A DNA stretch of 64,000 nt from Brevibacillus fortis (GCF_003013395.1 NZ_PXZM01000023.1:124001-188000); one strand, 5' to 3'; counted from the first letter of the stretch, positions 39,399 through 48,090 are shown. Notes: generated from the letters alone by a model not told the origin. Numbers and translations: made by a program.

Positions 39399-39722
39399 AT
39401 GAGGAAAACAGCCATTGGGAAGTGGGCTGGTATTTGGCTGGCCGTATTGGGAGGCGGGATGTCGATCCAAGCAACCGGACATGCCTTTGATCAACCAGAG
39501 AAACTTTCAGCGGTCATCGAGCCAACAGACATTACCAAAGAGGACGCCATACGAATCGCCTTGCAGCAAGTAAAAGGGCGGGTTGTCCATGTGGAGTTGG
39601 AAAAAGACGAGGGTATTCTCGCCTATGAAATCATCATTCTCACCGAGCAAAATCAGGTGTTTGAAGTCGATATCGATGTGAAGACCGGAAAGGTGATCAA
39701 GGTTGAAGCGGAGAATTTGTAG
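39399..39722 (+). CDS. Small secreted PepSY-domain protein
   Basis: About 107 residues. A signal peptide (MRKTAIGKWAGIWLAVLGGG, cleavage near GHA-F) is followed by one PepSY domain: TKEDAIRIALQQVKGRVVHVELEKDEG and VFEVDIDVKTGKVIKVEAE. PepSY domains often modulate peptidases or sense at the cell wall. ATG at 39399 starts the signal peptide; a TTG 12 codons earlier, with AGGAGTG upstream, is a weaker alternative. Confidence 0.82.
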   Translation: MRKTAIGKWAGIWLAVLGGGMSIQATGHAFDQPEKLSAVIEPTDITKEDAIRIALQQVKGRVVHVELEKDEGILAYEIIILTEQNQVFEVDIDVKTGKVIKVEAENL

Positions 39723-39723
39723 T

Positions 39724-39759
39724 AGAAAGGCTTCTGCGGATGGGCAGAAGCCTTTTTCG
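39724..39759 (+). terminator. Terminator of the PepSY gene
   Basis: AAAGGCTTCTGC and GCAGAAGCCTTT pair perfectly around 6 nt, followed by Ts. Confidence 0.85.
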
Positions 39760-39921
39760 TATGAGCAAAGGCTATTAAGTTTTGGCAACAACGAGTCAGA
39801 CAAATTCGCGCTTTGATTTTGTTGTTACCTCCTATAAAAAAGCTTTATATTTGAGATGTAAACATTATCGCTTGGAAATTGATTACCGCATTGTTCCGGC
39901 AGGTCATCCTCTGAAAAATCT

Positions 39922-40287
39922 TTGGTGAATCGTGGAAATATTGTATCCGATCAATACGAAGTGGGTATCATGATTGAGATCCCTGCTGCGGCATTGCTGG
40001 CCGATCAATTTGCACGCGAAGTTGACTTTTTTAGCATTGGAACCAATGATTTAATTCAATACACAATGGCAGCCGACCATATGAACGAGAAGGTCGCTTA
40101 TCTTTACCAGCCTTATCACCCTGCCGTTTTGCGTTTGCTGCATCATGTCATCAAAGCAGGGCATGCGCAAAACAAATGGGTCGGTATGTGCGTAGAGGAC
40201 GCAGCGAAACAGATTGATACGATTTTACAGATGAGCACTTCTGCTCAAGTGGAGGCGTTTGTGAGAGAATGGCTTGAGAGAGTGTAG
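39922..40287 (+). pseudogene. ptsI: Remnant of PTS enzyme I (ptsI), C-terminal fragment
   Basis: The 121-codon frame matches only the C-terminal PEP-binding part of enzyme [51 protein letters not shown] and KWVGMC with the catalytic Cys. The roughly 450 N-terminal residues, including the phospho-His domain, are missing. After GMC the usual GEMAG...LGLDEFSMSATSIL stretch of about 40 residues is deleted and the frame resumes in the last helix ([15 protein letters not shown]). It cannot be a working enzyme I. A 19-base gap separates it from an intact HPr gene. Confidence 0.88.
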
Positions 40288-40305
40288 CGAAGGAGGCCTA
40301 TCAGA

Positions 40306-40563
40306 ATGGTAGAGAAAAAATTGGTGGTTCAATTAGCGCACGGCCTGCATGCACGTCCTGCTGCGAACTTTGTGAAGGTGGCCACGTCCTTTTCCAGTGA
40401 AATTAAAATCATCAAAAATGAGAAAAATGTAAATGGCAAGAGCATCATGGGCATTATGGCAGCAGCGATTGGAAAAGGGGAAGAAATTACCCTGATCACC
40501 GATGGCGTCGATGAACAAGAAGCGATGGCAGCCTTGGAAAAAGCATTGACCGAACAGGAATAG
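40306..40563 (+). CDS. HPr-family phosphocarrier
   Basis: 85 residues. AHGLHARPAANF has the His-15 site and NGKSIMGIMAAAIG the Ser-46 site (KSIMG as in Bacillus HPr). Start ATG with AAGGAGG upstream. It follows a decayed ptsI, the reverse of the normal ptsH-ptsI order. It is more like a housekeeping HPr in sequence than the paralogue at 14997, but its relic neighbour suggests a duplicated and partly degraded PTS cassette. Confidence 0.88.
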   Translation: MVEKKLVVQLAHGLHARPAANFVKVATSFSSEIKIIKNEKNVNGKSIMGIMAAAIGKGEEITLITDGVDEQEAMAALEKALTEQE

Positions 40564-40583
40564 CGAAGTGAAAAGGAAAGACG

Positions 40584-40613
40584 AAGAGCTCCTCAATTCG
40601 AGGGGTTTTTTCT
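40584..40613 (+). terminator. Terminator after the HPr gene
   Basis: AGCTCCTC pairs with GAGGGGTT (with G-U pairs) around 5 nt, followed by six Ts. Confidence 0.65.
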
Positions 40614-40629
40614 TTTGTTCTGGGAAAGT

Positions 40630-42306
40630 TCAATTAGACAGAAGCACTGCAAAAGGGGGCGAAAAGGGTGTCAGTCGCTTTTGGACTCGTTGCTCTTCTA
40701 AAAGCAGCTGCATGTTCAGGCGGACGCGCTCAGTGTGGGTCGTTTTGTAGAGGGGGATCACTAAATTCCGTGTTTCCAATGGATCGGTCGTGAGATTGTA
40801 CAATTCGTAATCAGTGAAAGTGGGGTTGTGTACGTCCCGGGAAAAATAGCGGGAGTATTTCCATAAAGCTCTGTGCCCGGCAGAATACACGTAGGCGATG
40901 ACGGTTTCTATTCGATTCGGAGGAATGACAGAGTGATAGGGCTGGTGTTGCAGGCTCACTTGATGTTGTCCTTTGGTTACATCGTCGTCGGTCATGAAGT
41001 AAATCGGCTCGCTGGAGATAGATTCCGTATCGGGAGACAAGATGATGGGAGACAGATCGCGACCGACGAGAGGTCGTACCTCGCTATGCGTAAAGGTCAG
41101 CTCCTCACCTAGCCTGTCTGTGTCTGCTCCAGCCATACCGAGCAGTGTCGGAAGAATATCCACATGACTGGTTAACAGGTCTGTTGAGTTTGCGTGTGGA
41201 AAAAGGAGCGGGTTGTGGATAATGAGAGGAACGTGAATCGCTTCTTCGTAGGCACAGTACCATTTTTGATGCAAATTGCCGTGGGCACCCAACAATTCGC
41301 CGTGATCGGATGTGAACACGACCAACGTCTCTGGATAAAACGAGCTGGCGACGAGTGCTTCAAGGACACGCATCATTTCCCGATCGGCGTTTTTCTGGAG
41401 CTGATAGTACAGTCTACGATAATGGGCTTGGTCCGAAATGGGCTGGAACGCCTGTGGGTATACCTCCCGATAACTCGCTTGGCAGCGCGGCTTTGTCGCA
41501 AGTGATTCGTGCTGAGTAGGGGGCGGAGCAACAGCGGGAACGGACTTATCCACATGGAAGCGAAAAAACGGTGTGCCGGCAGAGATATCCCCATAGATCG
41601 CGATATCATGTGGATTGACGAACGACGCCACGATCAGCCAAGGTTGGTCGCTTTCAACGAAATTTTTCTCCTGATCCAGTGCATGGAGCAGCTCGATGAC
41701 TTCGCTGCTGTATACCACATCACGACCATTTACTCCGATGGCTGCGGACGAACCGGAGTTATGCGGCGCTCTCCCATGCGGCTCGGGTCCTATCCAACTG
41801 GAGAAGCCATAGCCGCCCAGCCGATCGGCAAGCAAGTATAAGCGCTCTTTATCTGGATCAGGAACTCCCGTTACAGGGGTATAGCTGGGGATAGGAAAAT
41901 GGGTACCCGGTACCCAGATGTCGGCATCGGATATATGCCACTTGCCTTTATAGAAACAACGATAGCCCGCTTGACGAAAATAATTTCCCATCGTCGGAAC
42001 GGTATTGTGATCGAGCCAGAACATGTCGCTGTCAGGAGATCGTTTAGCGGCGCCGCTGGTCTGGGTGACGCCGTGCAAAGAGGGGTACTGACCGGTAAAC
42101 AAGGTAGCTCTGCTGGGGCAACAGCCTGTGGATCCGACGTAATGACGCTTGAACTCCAACCCGTGCTTTCGCAAAAAAGAATGAGCGTGGAGTGTATCCT
42201 TGCTCCATGCACGTATCGCAGGCTCTTCATAAACAGGGGGAAATCGTTCCTGATCCACAATGATGAATAAGATGTTCGGTCGTCTCCTCAACCATTTTCT
42301 CGACAT
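40630..42306 (-). CDS. Type I sulfatase family protein
   Basis: About 558 residues, alkaline-phosphatase superfamily. NILFIIVDQER gives the N-terminal metal Asp; the formylglycine motif C-x-P-S-R is present in TGCCPSRATLFTGQ (about 68-80); VFTSDHGELLGAHG is the second metal site. It would hydrolyse a sulfate ester (or a related phosphodiester). No signal peptide is evident. ATG at 42306 has GGGGGGAT upstream, so the nine-codon extension is rejected. No maturase gene is adjacent. Two perfect DnaA boxes lie inside it. Confidence 0.87.
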   Translation of the reverse strand: MSRKWLRRRPNILFIIVDQERFPPVYEEPAIRAWSKDTLHAHSFLRKHGLEFKRHYVGSTGCCPSRATLFTGQYPSLHGVTQTSGAAKRSPDSDMFWLDHNTVPTMGNYFRQAGYRCFYKGKWHISDADIWVPGTHFPIPSYTPVTGVPDPDKERLYLLADRLGGYGFSSWIGPEPHGRAPHNSGSSAAIGVNGRDVVYSSEVIELLHALDQEKNFVESDQPWLIVASFVNPHDIAIYGDISAGTPFFRFHVDKSVPAVAPPPTQHESLATKPRCQASYREVYPQAFQPISDQAHYRRLYYQLQKNADREMMRVLEALVASSFYPETLVVFTSDHGELLGAHGNLHQKWYCAYEEAIHVPLIIHNPLLFPHANSTDLLTSHVDILPTLLGMAGADTDRLGEELTFTHSEVRPLVGRDLSPIILSPDTESISSEPIYFMTDDDVTKGQHQVSLQHQPYHSVIPPNRIETVIAYVYSAGHRALWKYSRYFSRDVHNPTFTDYELYNLTTDPLETRNLVIPLYKTTHTERVRLNMQLLLEEQRVQKRLTPFSPPFAVLLSN

Positions 42307-42437
42307 ATAGATCCCCCCGGCAAAGATGTACACATCTTTATCAACATATGGGGATAATCTTTGTCCTTATCCACAAAAAAACTTCGCCGATCATCAAGAA
42401 ATCGGCGAAGTCGAACCCGTATGTTTGGTTATCCACA
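41214..42437. promoter_or_regulatory. DnaA-box cluster (non-oriC)
   Basis: Perfect 9-mer TTATCCACA occurs at 41546-41554, 42367-42375 and 42429-42437 (plus) and 41214-41222 (minus). A one-mismatch copy TTATCAACA lies at 42338-42346. Three of the five sit in the 136-base gap between the sulfatase and YeiH-type genes. About 0.01 perfect copies would be expected by chance in 1.2 kb. No dnaA/dnaN genes or origin layout are present. Confidence 0.7.
42375..42411 (-). terminator. Terminator of the YeiH-type exporter gene
   Basis: On the minus strand ACTTCGCCGAT and ATCGGCGAAGT form an 11-bp stem around 9 nt, followed by seven Ts. It lies between the two intergenic DnaA boxes. Confidence 0.85.
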
Positions 42438-42442
42438 ACTTT

Positions 42443-43510
42443 TTATACCAATACAAAAGAGAGTACCGACAAAAGAATCGAGGTAATACTCATTGCAATC
42501 AGCGGGCGCGCCGCTTTTGTTCGAAGTGCACGCAGATCGACATTGAGGCCAAGCCCGACCATAGCCATGGTGAGCACGAAGGTTGTGACATTGGCGACAC
42601 CATTATGGAACGCTTCTGAGACAGGAATGAATGTGCCGAGAACGTAGCTTCCAAAAACACTCATGGCGAGGAAGCCGATCAGGAACCAAGGGAATTCGAT
42701 TTTGTTGCCACTTTGTAATTTACCGGAGCGTTTCATCCATACCATCAGGATAAAACAGAGCGGGACCAACAGAAGCACACGCCCCAATTTTGCCAGCAGT
42801 GCAATCGCTAACCCATCTTCACCCGACGGTGCAGCAGCCAGCGCGACATGAGCAATCTCATGCAGACTAATTCCTGACCACATGCCATATTCGACTGCGG
42901 ACAGGGGGAGGAATGGACGCAGGATCGTATAGGAAATAGCAAATAGGGTTCCGACGAGTGCGATCATTCCTACCCCAATGGCGGTATCTTCATCCTTGGC
43001 AGCAACAATAGGGGAAACGGCTGCAATCGCCGCTGCTCCACAGACGCCTGTACCGACTCCGAGCATGAGGGAGAGGGAAGGATCTGCCTTCAGCCACTTG
43101 GCTATCAAGATCGTAACCGCGATGGAAAAGATAATGACACCAGCGTCATAGACGAGAAGCCCGAGGCCTTGATTCAAGACGACGTCGATATTGAGCTTGA
43201 GACCGTACAAAATAATAGCCAGACGCAGTAAACGTTTGGCGGAAAATTGAATCCCTGATCGCAATGCTTCCGGATACCCACGAAAATGCCGGTATGCGAC
43301 TGCGATCAGGATCGAACAGGCAAGGGGGCCGACTTGTTGAAAGCCAGGTATTTTCGCTAAGCCGTAACCTGTCAGGGCGATGAAAAAAGTAAAAGCAATT
43401 CCAGCTATCCATAGCGAGAAGGATGCGGGGCTGCTTTCATTGTTTTTTGTGGGCTGTACGCTGGCATTGCTATCATTTAATGGCACGCTGCTTTTTATTG
43501 GAGTTGCCAT
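42443..43510 (-). CDS. yeiH: YeiH/UPF0324-family membrane protein (putative sulfate exporter)
   Basis: About 355 residues with around ten membrane helices and the family blocks GVGTGVCGAAAIAAVSPIV and GISLHEIAHVALAA. The family is annotated as putative sulfate exporters on the basis of association with cysteine and taurine metabolism; transport is not proven. ATG at 43510 has GAGGAG eight bases upstream. It is divergent from a LysR regulator, the usual arrangement for yeiH, and neighbours a sulfatase, so a sulfur theme is plausible. Confidence 0.85.
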   Translation of the reverse strand: MATPIKSSVPLNDSNASVQPTKNNESSPASFSLWIAGIAFTFFIALTGYGLAKIPGFQQVGPLACSILIAVAYRHFRGYPEALRSGIQFSAKRLLRLAIILYGLKLNIDVVLNQGLGLLVYDAGVIIFSIAVTILIAKWLKADPSLSLMLGVGTGVCGAAAIAAVSPIVAAKDEDTAIGVGMIALVGTLFAISYTILRPFLPLSAVEYGMWSGISLHEIAHVALAAAPSGEDGLAIALLAKLGRVLLLVPLCFILMVWMKRSGKLQSGNKIEFPWFLIGFLAMSVFGSYVLGTFIPVSEAFHNGVANVTTFVLTMAMVGLGLNVDLRALRTKAARPLIAMSITSILLSVLSFVLV

Positions 43511-43638
43511 TGCCATCACTCCTCGAAAAGTTTTACAAACTCAGCATACGGCAACTGTTATAATAAGAAAAATAAATCATTACGATGATCATCATAAGTG
43601 AAATGAATGGTTAGTGGTGGAAAGGAGAGTGAAGGCAG

Positions 43639-44535
43639 TTGGATCAGCATTTGCTTGTGTTCGTGACCGTTGCAGACAGACAGAACTTTTCCCGAGCTGC
43701 AGAAGAACTCCATATGACGCAGCCTGCCGTTAGTCAGTATATTCATGCCCTGGAGCGCACGATAGGGACAAAGCTCCTGGAGCGAAGCAACAAATATGTT
43801 CGTTTGAATAAAGCGGGGGAGATTGTCTATCATCACGCTCGGGAGATCTTGGGCCTGTACACGCGGATGCAGAGTCTCGTTGATGATCTGATGAATACAC
43901 CGAGCGGGCATTTGACCATTGGCGCCAGCTACACGTACGGGGAGTATGTACTGCCTCATGTCATTGCGCGTCTTCGTCAGCATTACCCATTGATCACCCC
44001 CACGATTACGATCCATAATTCCACGGTTATCGCTGAACTGGTCGCCAAGTCACAGCTCGATGTCGGTATTGTGGAGGGCGACGAAGTGGACGACAAAATG
44101 TGCGTGGAGCCGTTTGCTGATGATCGTATGTACCTGATTGCTTCGCCAGAGCATCGTTTGGCAGGGCGGACAGATGTCAGCATCGATGAGCTGAGGGAGG
44201 AAACGTGGATTGTACGGGAAGAAGGGTCAGGCACGAGGGAAGCGGCTGAAAAAATGTTTCGCCAGCTGCAATTCACACCGCAAAAACGAATGGAGTTCGG
44301 CAGTACACAGGTGATCAAGGAATCGGTGGAGGCAGGCCTAGGGATCAGCCTGCTGTCCTATTGGGCCATCCGCAAAGAACGCAAGCTCGGTACACTCTGT
44401 ACATTGAAGGTGACGGGAACGCCGGTTACCCGTGATTTTTCTCTTGTAACGAAATCAAACGAGTTTCATACCAAAGCATTGGACATCTTCATGGATCTCA
44501 TCCGCACGCATGTGCCGGAGGGTGCCCATACGTAA
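43639..44535 (+). CDS. LysR-family transcriptional regulator (CysL/YeiE-like)
   Basis: 298 residues. The N-terminal winged HTH has NFSRAAEELHMTQPAVSQYIHALE; the C-terminal effector domain begins near residue 90 (LTIGASYTYGEYVLPHVIA). The start is TTG at 43639 with AAGGAGAG upstream. It is divergent from the yeiH-type gene with 128 bases between starts, so it most likely controls it and itself. Confidence 0.9.
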   Translation: MDQHLLVFVTVADRQNFSRAAEELHMTQPAVSQYIHALERTIGTKLLERSNKYVRLNKAGEIVYHHAREILGLYTRMQSLVDDLMNTPSGHLTIGASYTYGEYVLPHVIARLRQHYPLITPTITIHNSTVIAELVAKSQLDVGIVEGDEVDDKMCVEPFADDRMYLIASPEHRLAGRTDVSIDELREETWIVREEGSGTREAAEKMFRQLQFTPQKRMEFGSTQVIKESVEAGLGISLLSYWAIRKERKLGTLCTLKVTGTPVTRDFSLVTKSNEFHTKALDIFMDLIRTHVPEGAHT

Positions 44536-44577
44536 AAGAGGAAGCGGCACGATTGATCGGTGCTGCTTCCTCTTTTC
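44535..44577. terminator. Terminator between LysR and histidine kinase genes
   Basis: AAAGAGGAAGCGGCAC pairs with GTGCTGCTTCCTCTTT (one mismatched pair) around 9 nt; T and A tracts flank it, so it can act on both converging genes. Confidence 0.8.
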
Positions 44578-44581
44578 ATTT

Positions 44582-46153
44582 TCATGCGGACGAGTCTGGG
44601 TGGGCGAGTGTCAGACGGAAGGTTGTTCCTTCTGGAGAAGTTCGAACCAATTCGACATTTCCTCCGTGCGCTTTTGCTAATAGGCGGGAGATCGTCAAGC
44701 CCAGCCCCAGGCCTTGCTTCTTTTTGCGTTTGCTATCTCCGCGATAGTACCGTTCGAAAATGAAAGGAACCTCTGACTCAGGAATGCCCTTTCCATTGTC
44801 GGTTACATCGATGCAGAGGAAGTCACTTTGATTATGGACGCCGATGTTGATTTGCGTTGCATTTGCGGCAGCACTGTTCCCCAATAAATTAAGCAAAATT
44901 TGTTTGACATGGGATTCATCGCCGATCCATACGATTTCTGGTCCAGTCGGGTTAACTGTCACAGATACGTCTGCAAATGAGGGCAAGGTTTGCACCTGTG
45001 CGACTATTTGATCCAATGTGCTGTCGATCTGTATGGACTGCTTCTCGACGAATACCTCACCTGCTTCCATGGAGGAAAAATCGAGCAGGTCATTGACCAT
45101 TGTCTGAAGTCGCTTAGCTTCGTCCATGCTTATTTGCATGAATTCATCCGCATCGGCACCTTTCACTACGCCGTCTTTGACCGCTTGAATCATTCCGCGG
45201 ATCGAGGTGACAGGGGTACGCAGCTCATGGGAAACACCAGCCAAAAGGTCGGTGCGCATCCGCTCTAGTTGTCCAAGTCGTTTTGCCATTTCGTCAAAGG
45301 AATGAATCAGCTGACTGATTTCCGCTTCTTTGATTTTGGAAGAATTGGGCAAGGAAGGCGTATAATTCCCGCTGGATATTTGCTCTGCCGCTATTGCCAA
45401 CTGCCGCAGGGGTTGTGTTAACGAGCGAGACAGCACATAGACGATGGCCCAACCGCACAAGGTGATGATCCCGATGGAAACCATGATCGTGATATAGGTG
45501 TGGACCAAATCATTGTTAAGTGGTGTGCTGACGTAATAGGTGCCTGCGACTGCATCGTGTTCATAGTAAGGGACACCTACACGCAGCCAGGTAGTTCCCT
45601 TTGTGGCAACAACCTCCCGTATTTCCTTTGTTTTGTCCACAGGCTGGGTAGGAGTAGGCAACTGCGCAATGGTAGCGGTCATCGTCTGACTCAGCATATC
45701 CTTCTTAAACGTCTTGCCCGCATCATCGTAAATCTGTACCACGTGATCGATTGGAACAGTCGGCATGACTCGAAATGCGACCATGGCGTTATCGGCTGCG
45801 GGTGTTGCGGTGTCAGGAATAGCCGGAGACGCAAGGCCAGTCACAACAGTGCCAGTCACAGCAGTGACTGCCTGACTGGAGATACCAACAGTTGTTTGTG
45901 CCAAATCCTCTATTTTTGCAGAAGAAGTCGAGGTGCCCTTAGCAAGTAACACCTTGGTATACGAATCAGCGAGCAACTCTGTTCTTGCTTCCAATACTTC
46001 AAACTGTTGTTCTGTAGCTGCTTTGTTAATCCAAAAGATGCCAAAAAAGCCGATGCCAAAAAGAATGACCGATAATATCAAGGCATAGCGCCACGTCCAG
46101 TAACGCAAGAGCGGCACAGCAGTTCTAGTAGAAGTAGATCGATTAGTAAACAC
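44582..46153 (-). CDS. Sensor histidine kinase (HAMP type)
   Basis: 523 residues. Membrane helices at about 25-45 and 218-242 enclose an extracytoplasmic sensor of about 170 residues rich in Thr, Ala and Val. HAMP, HisKA (phospho-His in AGVSHELRTPVTSIRG) and HATPase (DNGKGIPE, GLGLGLTISRLL) follow. It overlaps its response regulator by 11 bases. It is the nearest regulatory pair to the secreted-repeat gene array and on the same strand. Confidence 0.9.
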   Translation of the reverse strand: MFTNRSTSTRTAVPLLRYWTWRYALILSVILFGIGFFGIFWINKAATEQQFEVLEARTELLADSYTKVLLAKGTSTSSAKIEDLAQTTVGISSQAVTAVTGTVVTGLASPAIPDTATPAADNAMVAFRVMPTVPIDHVVQIYDDAGKTFKKDMLSQTMTATIAQLPTPTQPVDKTKEIREVVATKGTTWLRVGVPYYEHDAVAGTYYVSTPLNNDLVHTYITIMVSIGIITLCGWAIVYVLSRSLTQPLRQLAIAAEQISSGNYTPSLPNSSKIKEAEISQLIHSFDEMAKRLGQLERMRTDLLAGVSHELRTPVTSIRGMIQAVKDGVVKGADADEFMQISMDEAKRLQTMVNDLLDFSSMEAGEVFVEKQSIQIDSTLDQIVAQVQTLPSFADVSVTVNPTGPEIVWIGDESHVKQILLNLLGNSAAANATQINIGVHNQSDFLCIDVTDNGKGIPESEVPFIFERYYRGDSKRKKKQGLGLGLTISRLLAKAHGGNVELVRTSPEGTTFRLTLAHPDSSA

Positions 46154-46820
46154 GCAGGCTATACCCCATTCCTCTGATTGTGCTGATTTCCCCTTCGGAA
46201 GTCGGCCACGGCAGCAAGCTTTTGCGCAAGCGCTTCACTGCGGTATCCACAGAGCGATCGCCCCCTTCGAAATCCATTCCCCAGACCTGATCCAGCAACT
46301 GATCGCGGCTGAAGCATTGGTTCGGATGTCGCGCCAGGAAAACGAGCAGCTGCCAATCCCGTGGCATCAAGGTAAGGGGTGTTTTCCCGATCAAGGCATT
46401 TTGGGCAGTAACATCTATGGAAAGTGTCCCGAGTCTGATCGTATCTGCTTCGGCGATATAAGAGGAACGGCGGAGCACAGCTTGTACACGGGCGAGCACT
46501 TCTTCTGGATCAAATGGCTTGGCGATGTAATCATCTGCACCTTGTGCCAGCCCTTGGAGCTTGTCTGGCACTGTACCGCGCGCCGTGAGAATGATGACGG
46601 GACAACTGCCGTATTGGCGAATCTGATCGAGTATATCCAAGCCGTCATGATCGGGCAGCATCAAGTCAAGCAGGACAAGTTCAGGTTTCCAGGACTGGAA
46701 AGTCGGAATCGCCTCGTGATCACCTACGTTCCACTTTACTTCGTAGCCTGCTCGTTCCAGATAGACGCTGATAAGACGCGCAATCGGTATCTCATCCTCT
46801 ATGAGTAGAATTCGTTTCAC
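46143..46820 (-). CDS. OmpR-family response regulator
   Basis: 225 residues. The receiver has LIEDEIPIARL, phospho-Asp in LVLLDLMLPDHDG and the Lys in DDYIAKPFDPEE; the C-terminal winged helix has LMPRDWQLLVFLARH and GGDRSVDTAVKRLRKSL. GTG at 46820 follows GAGGTG by eight bases. Partner of the kinase at 44582. The next gene upstream on the same strand is the first secreted-repeat gene, 263 bases away. Confidence 0.92.
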   Translation of the reverse strand: MKRILLIEDEIPIARLISVYLERAGYEVKWNVGDHEAIPTFQSWKPELVLLDLMLPDHDGLDILDQIRQYGSCPVIILTARGTVPDKLQGLAQGADDYIAKPFDPEEVLARVQAVLRRSSYIAEADTIRLGTLSIDVTAQNALIGKTPLTLMPRDWQLLVFLARHPNQCFSRDQLLDQVWGMDFEGGDRSVDTAVKRLRKSLLPWPTSEGEISTIRGMGYSLRVY

Positions 46821-47003
46821 CAGGCATCACCTCGTTTCTAATAATGAATCCGAACGTAATCTGTCTGTATCTATCATAGCAATGACTTATGGAAAAAGGA
46901 CTGACATCATTTGTAAAAGCATCGGTTATTTATCATAAAGGAATTGTGTGTCCGTTACATGACGGGCGCCTGGACTTACGCTATAAATTGAAATTCATGT
47001 AGG

Positions 47004-47035
47004 AATACCTCTGACAACATCGCGTCAGAGGTATT
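47004..47035. terminator. Conserved hairpin downstream of repeat gene A
   Basis: AATACCTCTGAC and GTCAGAGGTATT form a 12-bp perfect stem around 8 nt. The same hairpin recurs downstream of each of the four repeat genes (48797-48828, 49933-49964, 50627-50658). The T-rich side is on the plus strand (TTTGTTTTC), so it is only a moderate terminator for the minus-strand genes. Confidence 0.6.
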
Positions 47036-47082
47036 TGTTTTCGTTATGTGACAGTGTGCCTGTATCACAATTGACGTACGGT

Positions 47083-47937
47083 TTATTTTTGGGAAGCAGG
47101 TGCTACTGTTACGCCGCGTGTGATTTTGCCTTCTTTTTCAAGCTGCTTGATCAACTCTTCCACGGAGATGCCCTTTTCTTTTGCCATTTGCTCCAAACTG
47201 ATTGCAGGTAGAGTAAAGGAAGCTGCTTCACCAGTGGCGATTTTGCCTTCTTTTTCAAGCTGCTTGATCAACTCTTCCACAGAGATGCCTTTTTCTTTTG
47301 CTACTTCTTCCAGATTGATAACTGCCGTGGATGCCAGCTTGCCTTTTTCTTTAAGCTGCTCGATCAACTCTTCTACGGAGATGCCTTTTTCTTTCGCCAT
47401 TTCTTCCAGATTCATAGCAGGGTCCAGAGCGATGAATGCTCCGCCGTCCTGGTTTTCAGGATCGAGAGAAATGACTGCGAAGCCTTGAATGGTGCCGTCT
47501 GGGTTGCTGGTAGCTGTTGCTTTCGTCAGTTTGCCTTCTTTTTCAAGCTGCTCGATCAGCTCTTCTACAGAGATGCCTTTTTCTTTCGCCATTTCTTCCA
47601 GGTTCATCGTCTTATGGTTATCGCTGTTGCCATCGAATGGAATGAAGGAGAAGCTAGTTGTCAGATCGCCGTCTTTCGTGTTAATAGCTGTTCCTTTCGT
47701 CAGTTTTCCTTCTTTTTCAAGCTGCTTGATCAACTCTTCTACGGAGATGCCTTTTTCTTTCGCCATTTCCTCCAGGCTAATAATCGGTTTGAAAAGAGCT
47801 TTTGTACCATCTGTGTTCACCATTTTCAGTGGAGCAGAAGAACCGGTCGTTTTCGCTGGTTCATTTGCCGCAAACGCGGAACCTGCCATTGCGGATACTG
47901 CCAAAGCCATAACTGTCATTGCCATTTTCTTTTTCAT
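47083..47937 (-). CDS. Secreted helical-repeat protein, copy A (5 repeats)
   Basis: About 284 residues of no family I can name. A signal peptide (MKKKMAMTVMALAVSAMAG, cleavage after AFA) is followed by five copies of a roughly 27-residue unit, L-E-[EQ]-[MV] then AKEKGISVEEL, I-x-Q-L and [EK]-[EK]-x-G-K. The unit predicts as two short helices, resembling small helix-turn-helix or IF2-N-like motifs. Linkers vary, but one (TSNPDGTIQGFAVISLDPEN and onward) is shared by copies A, B and D. ATG at 47937 has AAGGAGGA upstream; longer frames start inside the conserved leader. Secreted, highly charged; function unknown. Confidence 0.8.
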   Translation of the reverse strand: MKKKMAMTVMALAVSAMAGSAFAANEPAKTTGSSAPLKMVNTDGTKALFKPIISLEEMAKEKGISVEELIKQLEKEGKLTKGTAINTKDGDLTTSFSFIPFDGNSDNHKTMNLEEMAKEKGISVEELIEQLEKEGKLTKATATSNPDGTIQGFAVISLDPENQDGGAFIALDPAMNLEEMAKEKGISVEELIEQLKEKGKLASTAVINLEEVAKEKGISVEELIKQLEKEGKIATGEAASFTLPAISLEQMAKEKGISVEELIKQLEKEGKITRGVTVAPASQK

Positions 47938-48090
47938 TATAAAATTCCTCCTTGGGGGGTCTTTAGATTGTGGTGAGCCATGTTTGTGGGCTTGCCCGTC
48001 TCGGCTACAACTCAAAGATAATGGAGGCGTGTGTCCGTAATATGACCGGAATATGGAAAAGTGACGGAATGCCGAAAACGCTCGCATTTT
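47938..48090 (-). promoter_or_regulatory. Conserved 5' leader of repeat gene A
   Basis: About 150 bases upstream of the start codon are shared by all four repeat genes. The transcribed strand contains GACGGGCAAGCCC followed by GGCTCACCAC, with possible GTAGCC/GGCT(C)AC and GGG/CCC pairings close to the ribosome site. It may be a structured leader; conservation may also simply reflect recent duplication. No clear -35/-10 could be picked. Confidence 0.4.

Noticed and set aside
39780..39830. GGCAACAAC ... GTTGTTACC inverted repeat as an insertion-element end
   Set aside because: It is imperfect and short with a 26-base loop; there is no transposase and no target duplication.
39770..39921. Open stretch of about 50 codons (ending [13 protein letters not shown]) before the ptsI remnant
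   Set aside because: It could be a fragment of another decayed gene, but an open run of this length is not improbable by chance, and I recognise no family in it.
46960..46990. TATAAA in the conserved ACTTACGCTATAAATTG block as a plus-strand promoter
   Set aside because: No acceptable -35 element occurs 16-18 bases upstream in any of the four copies.
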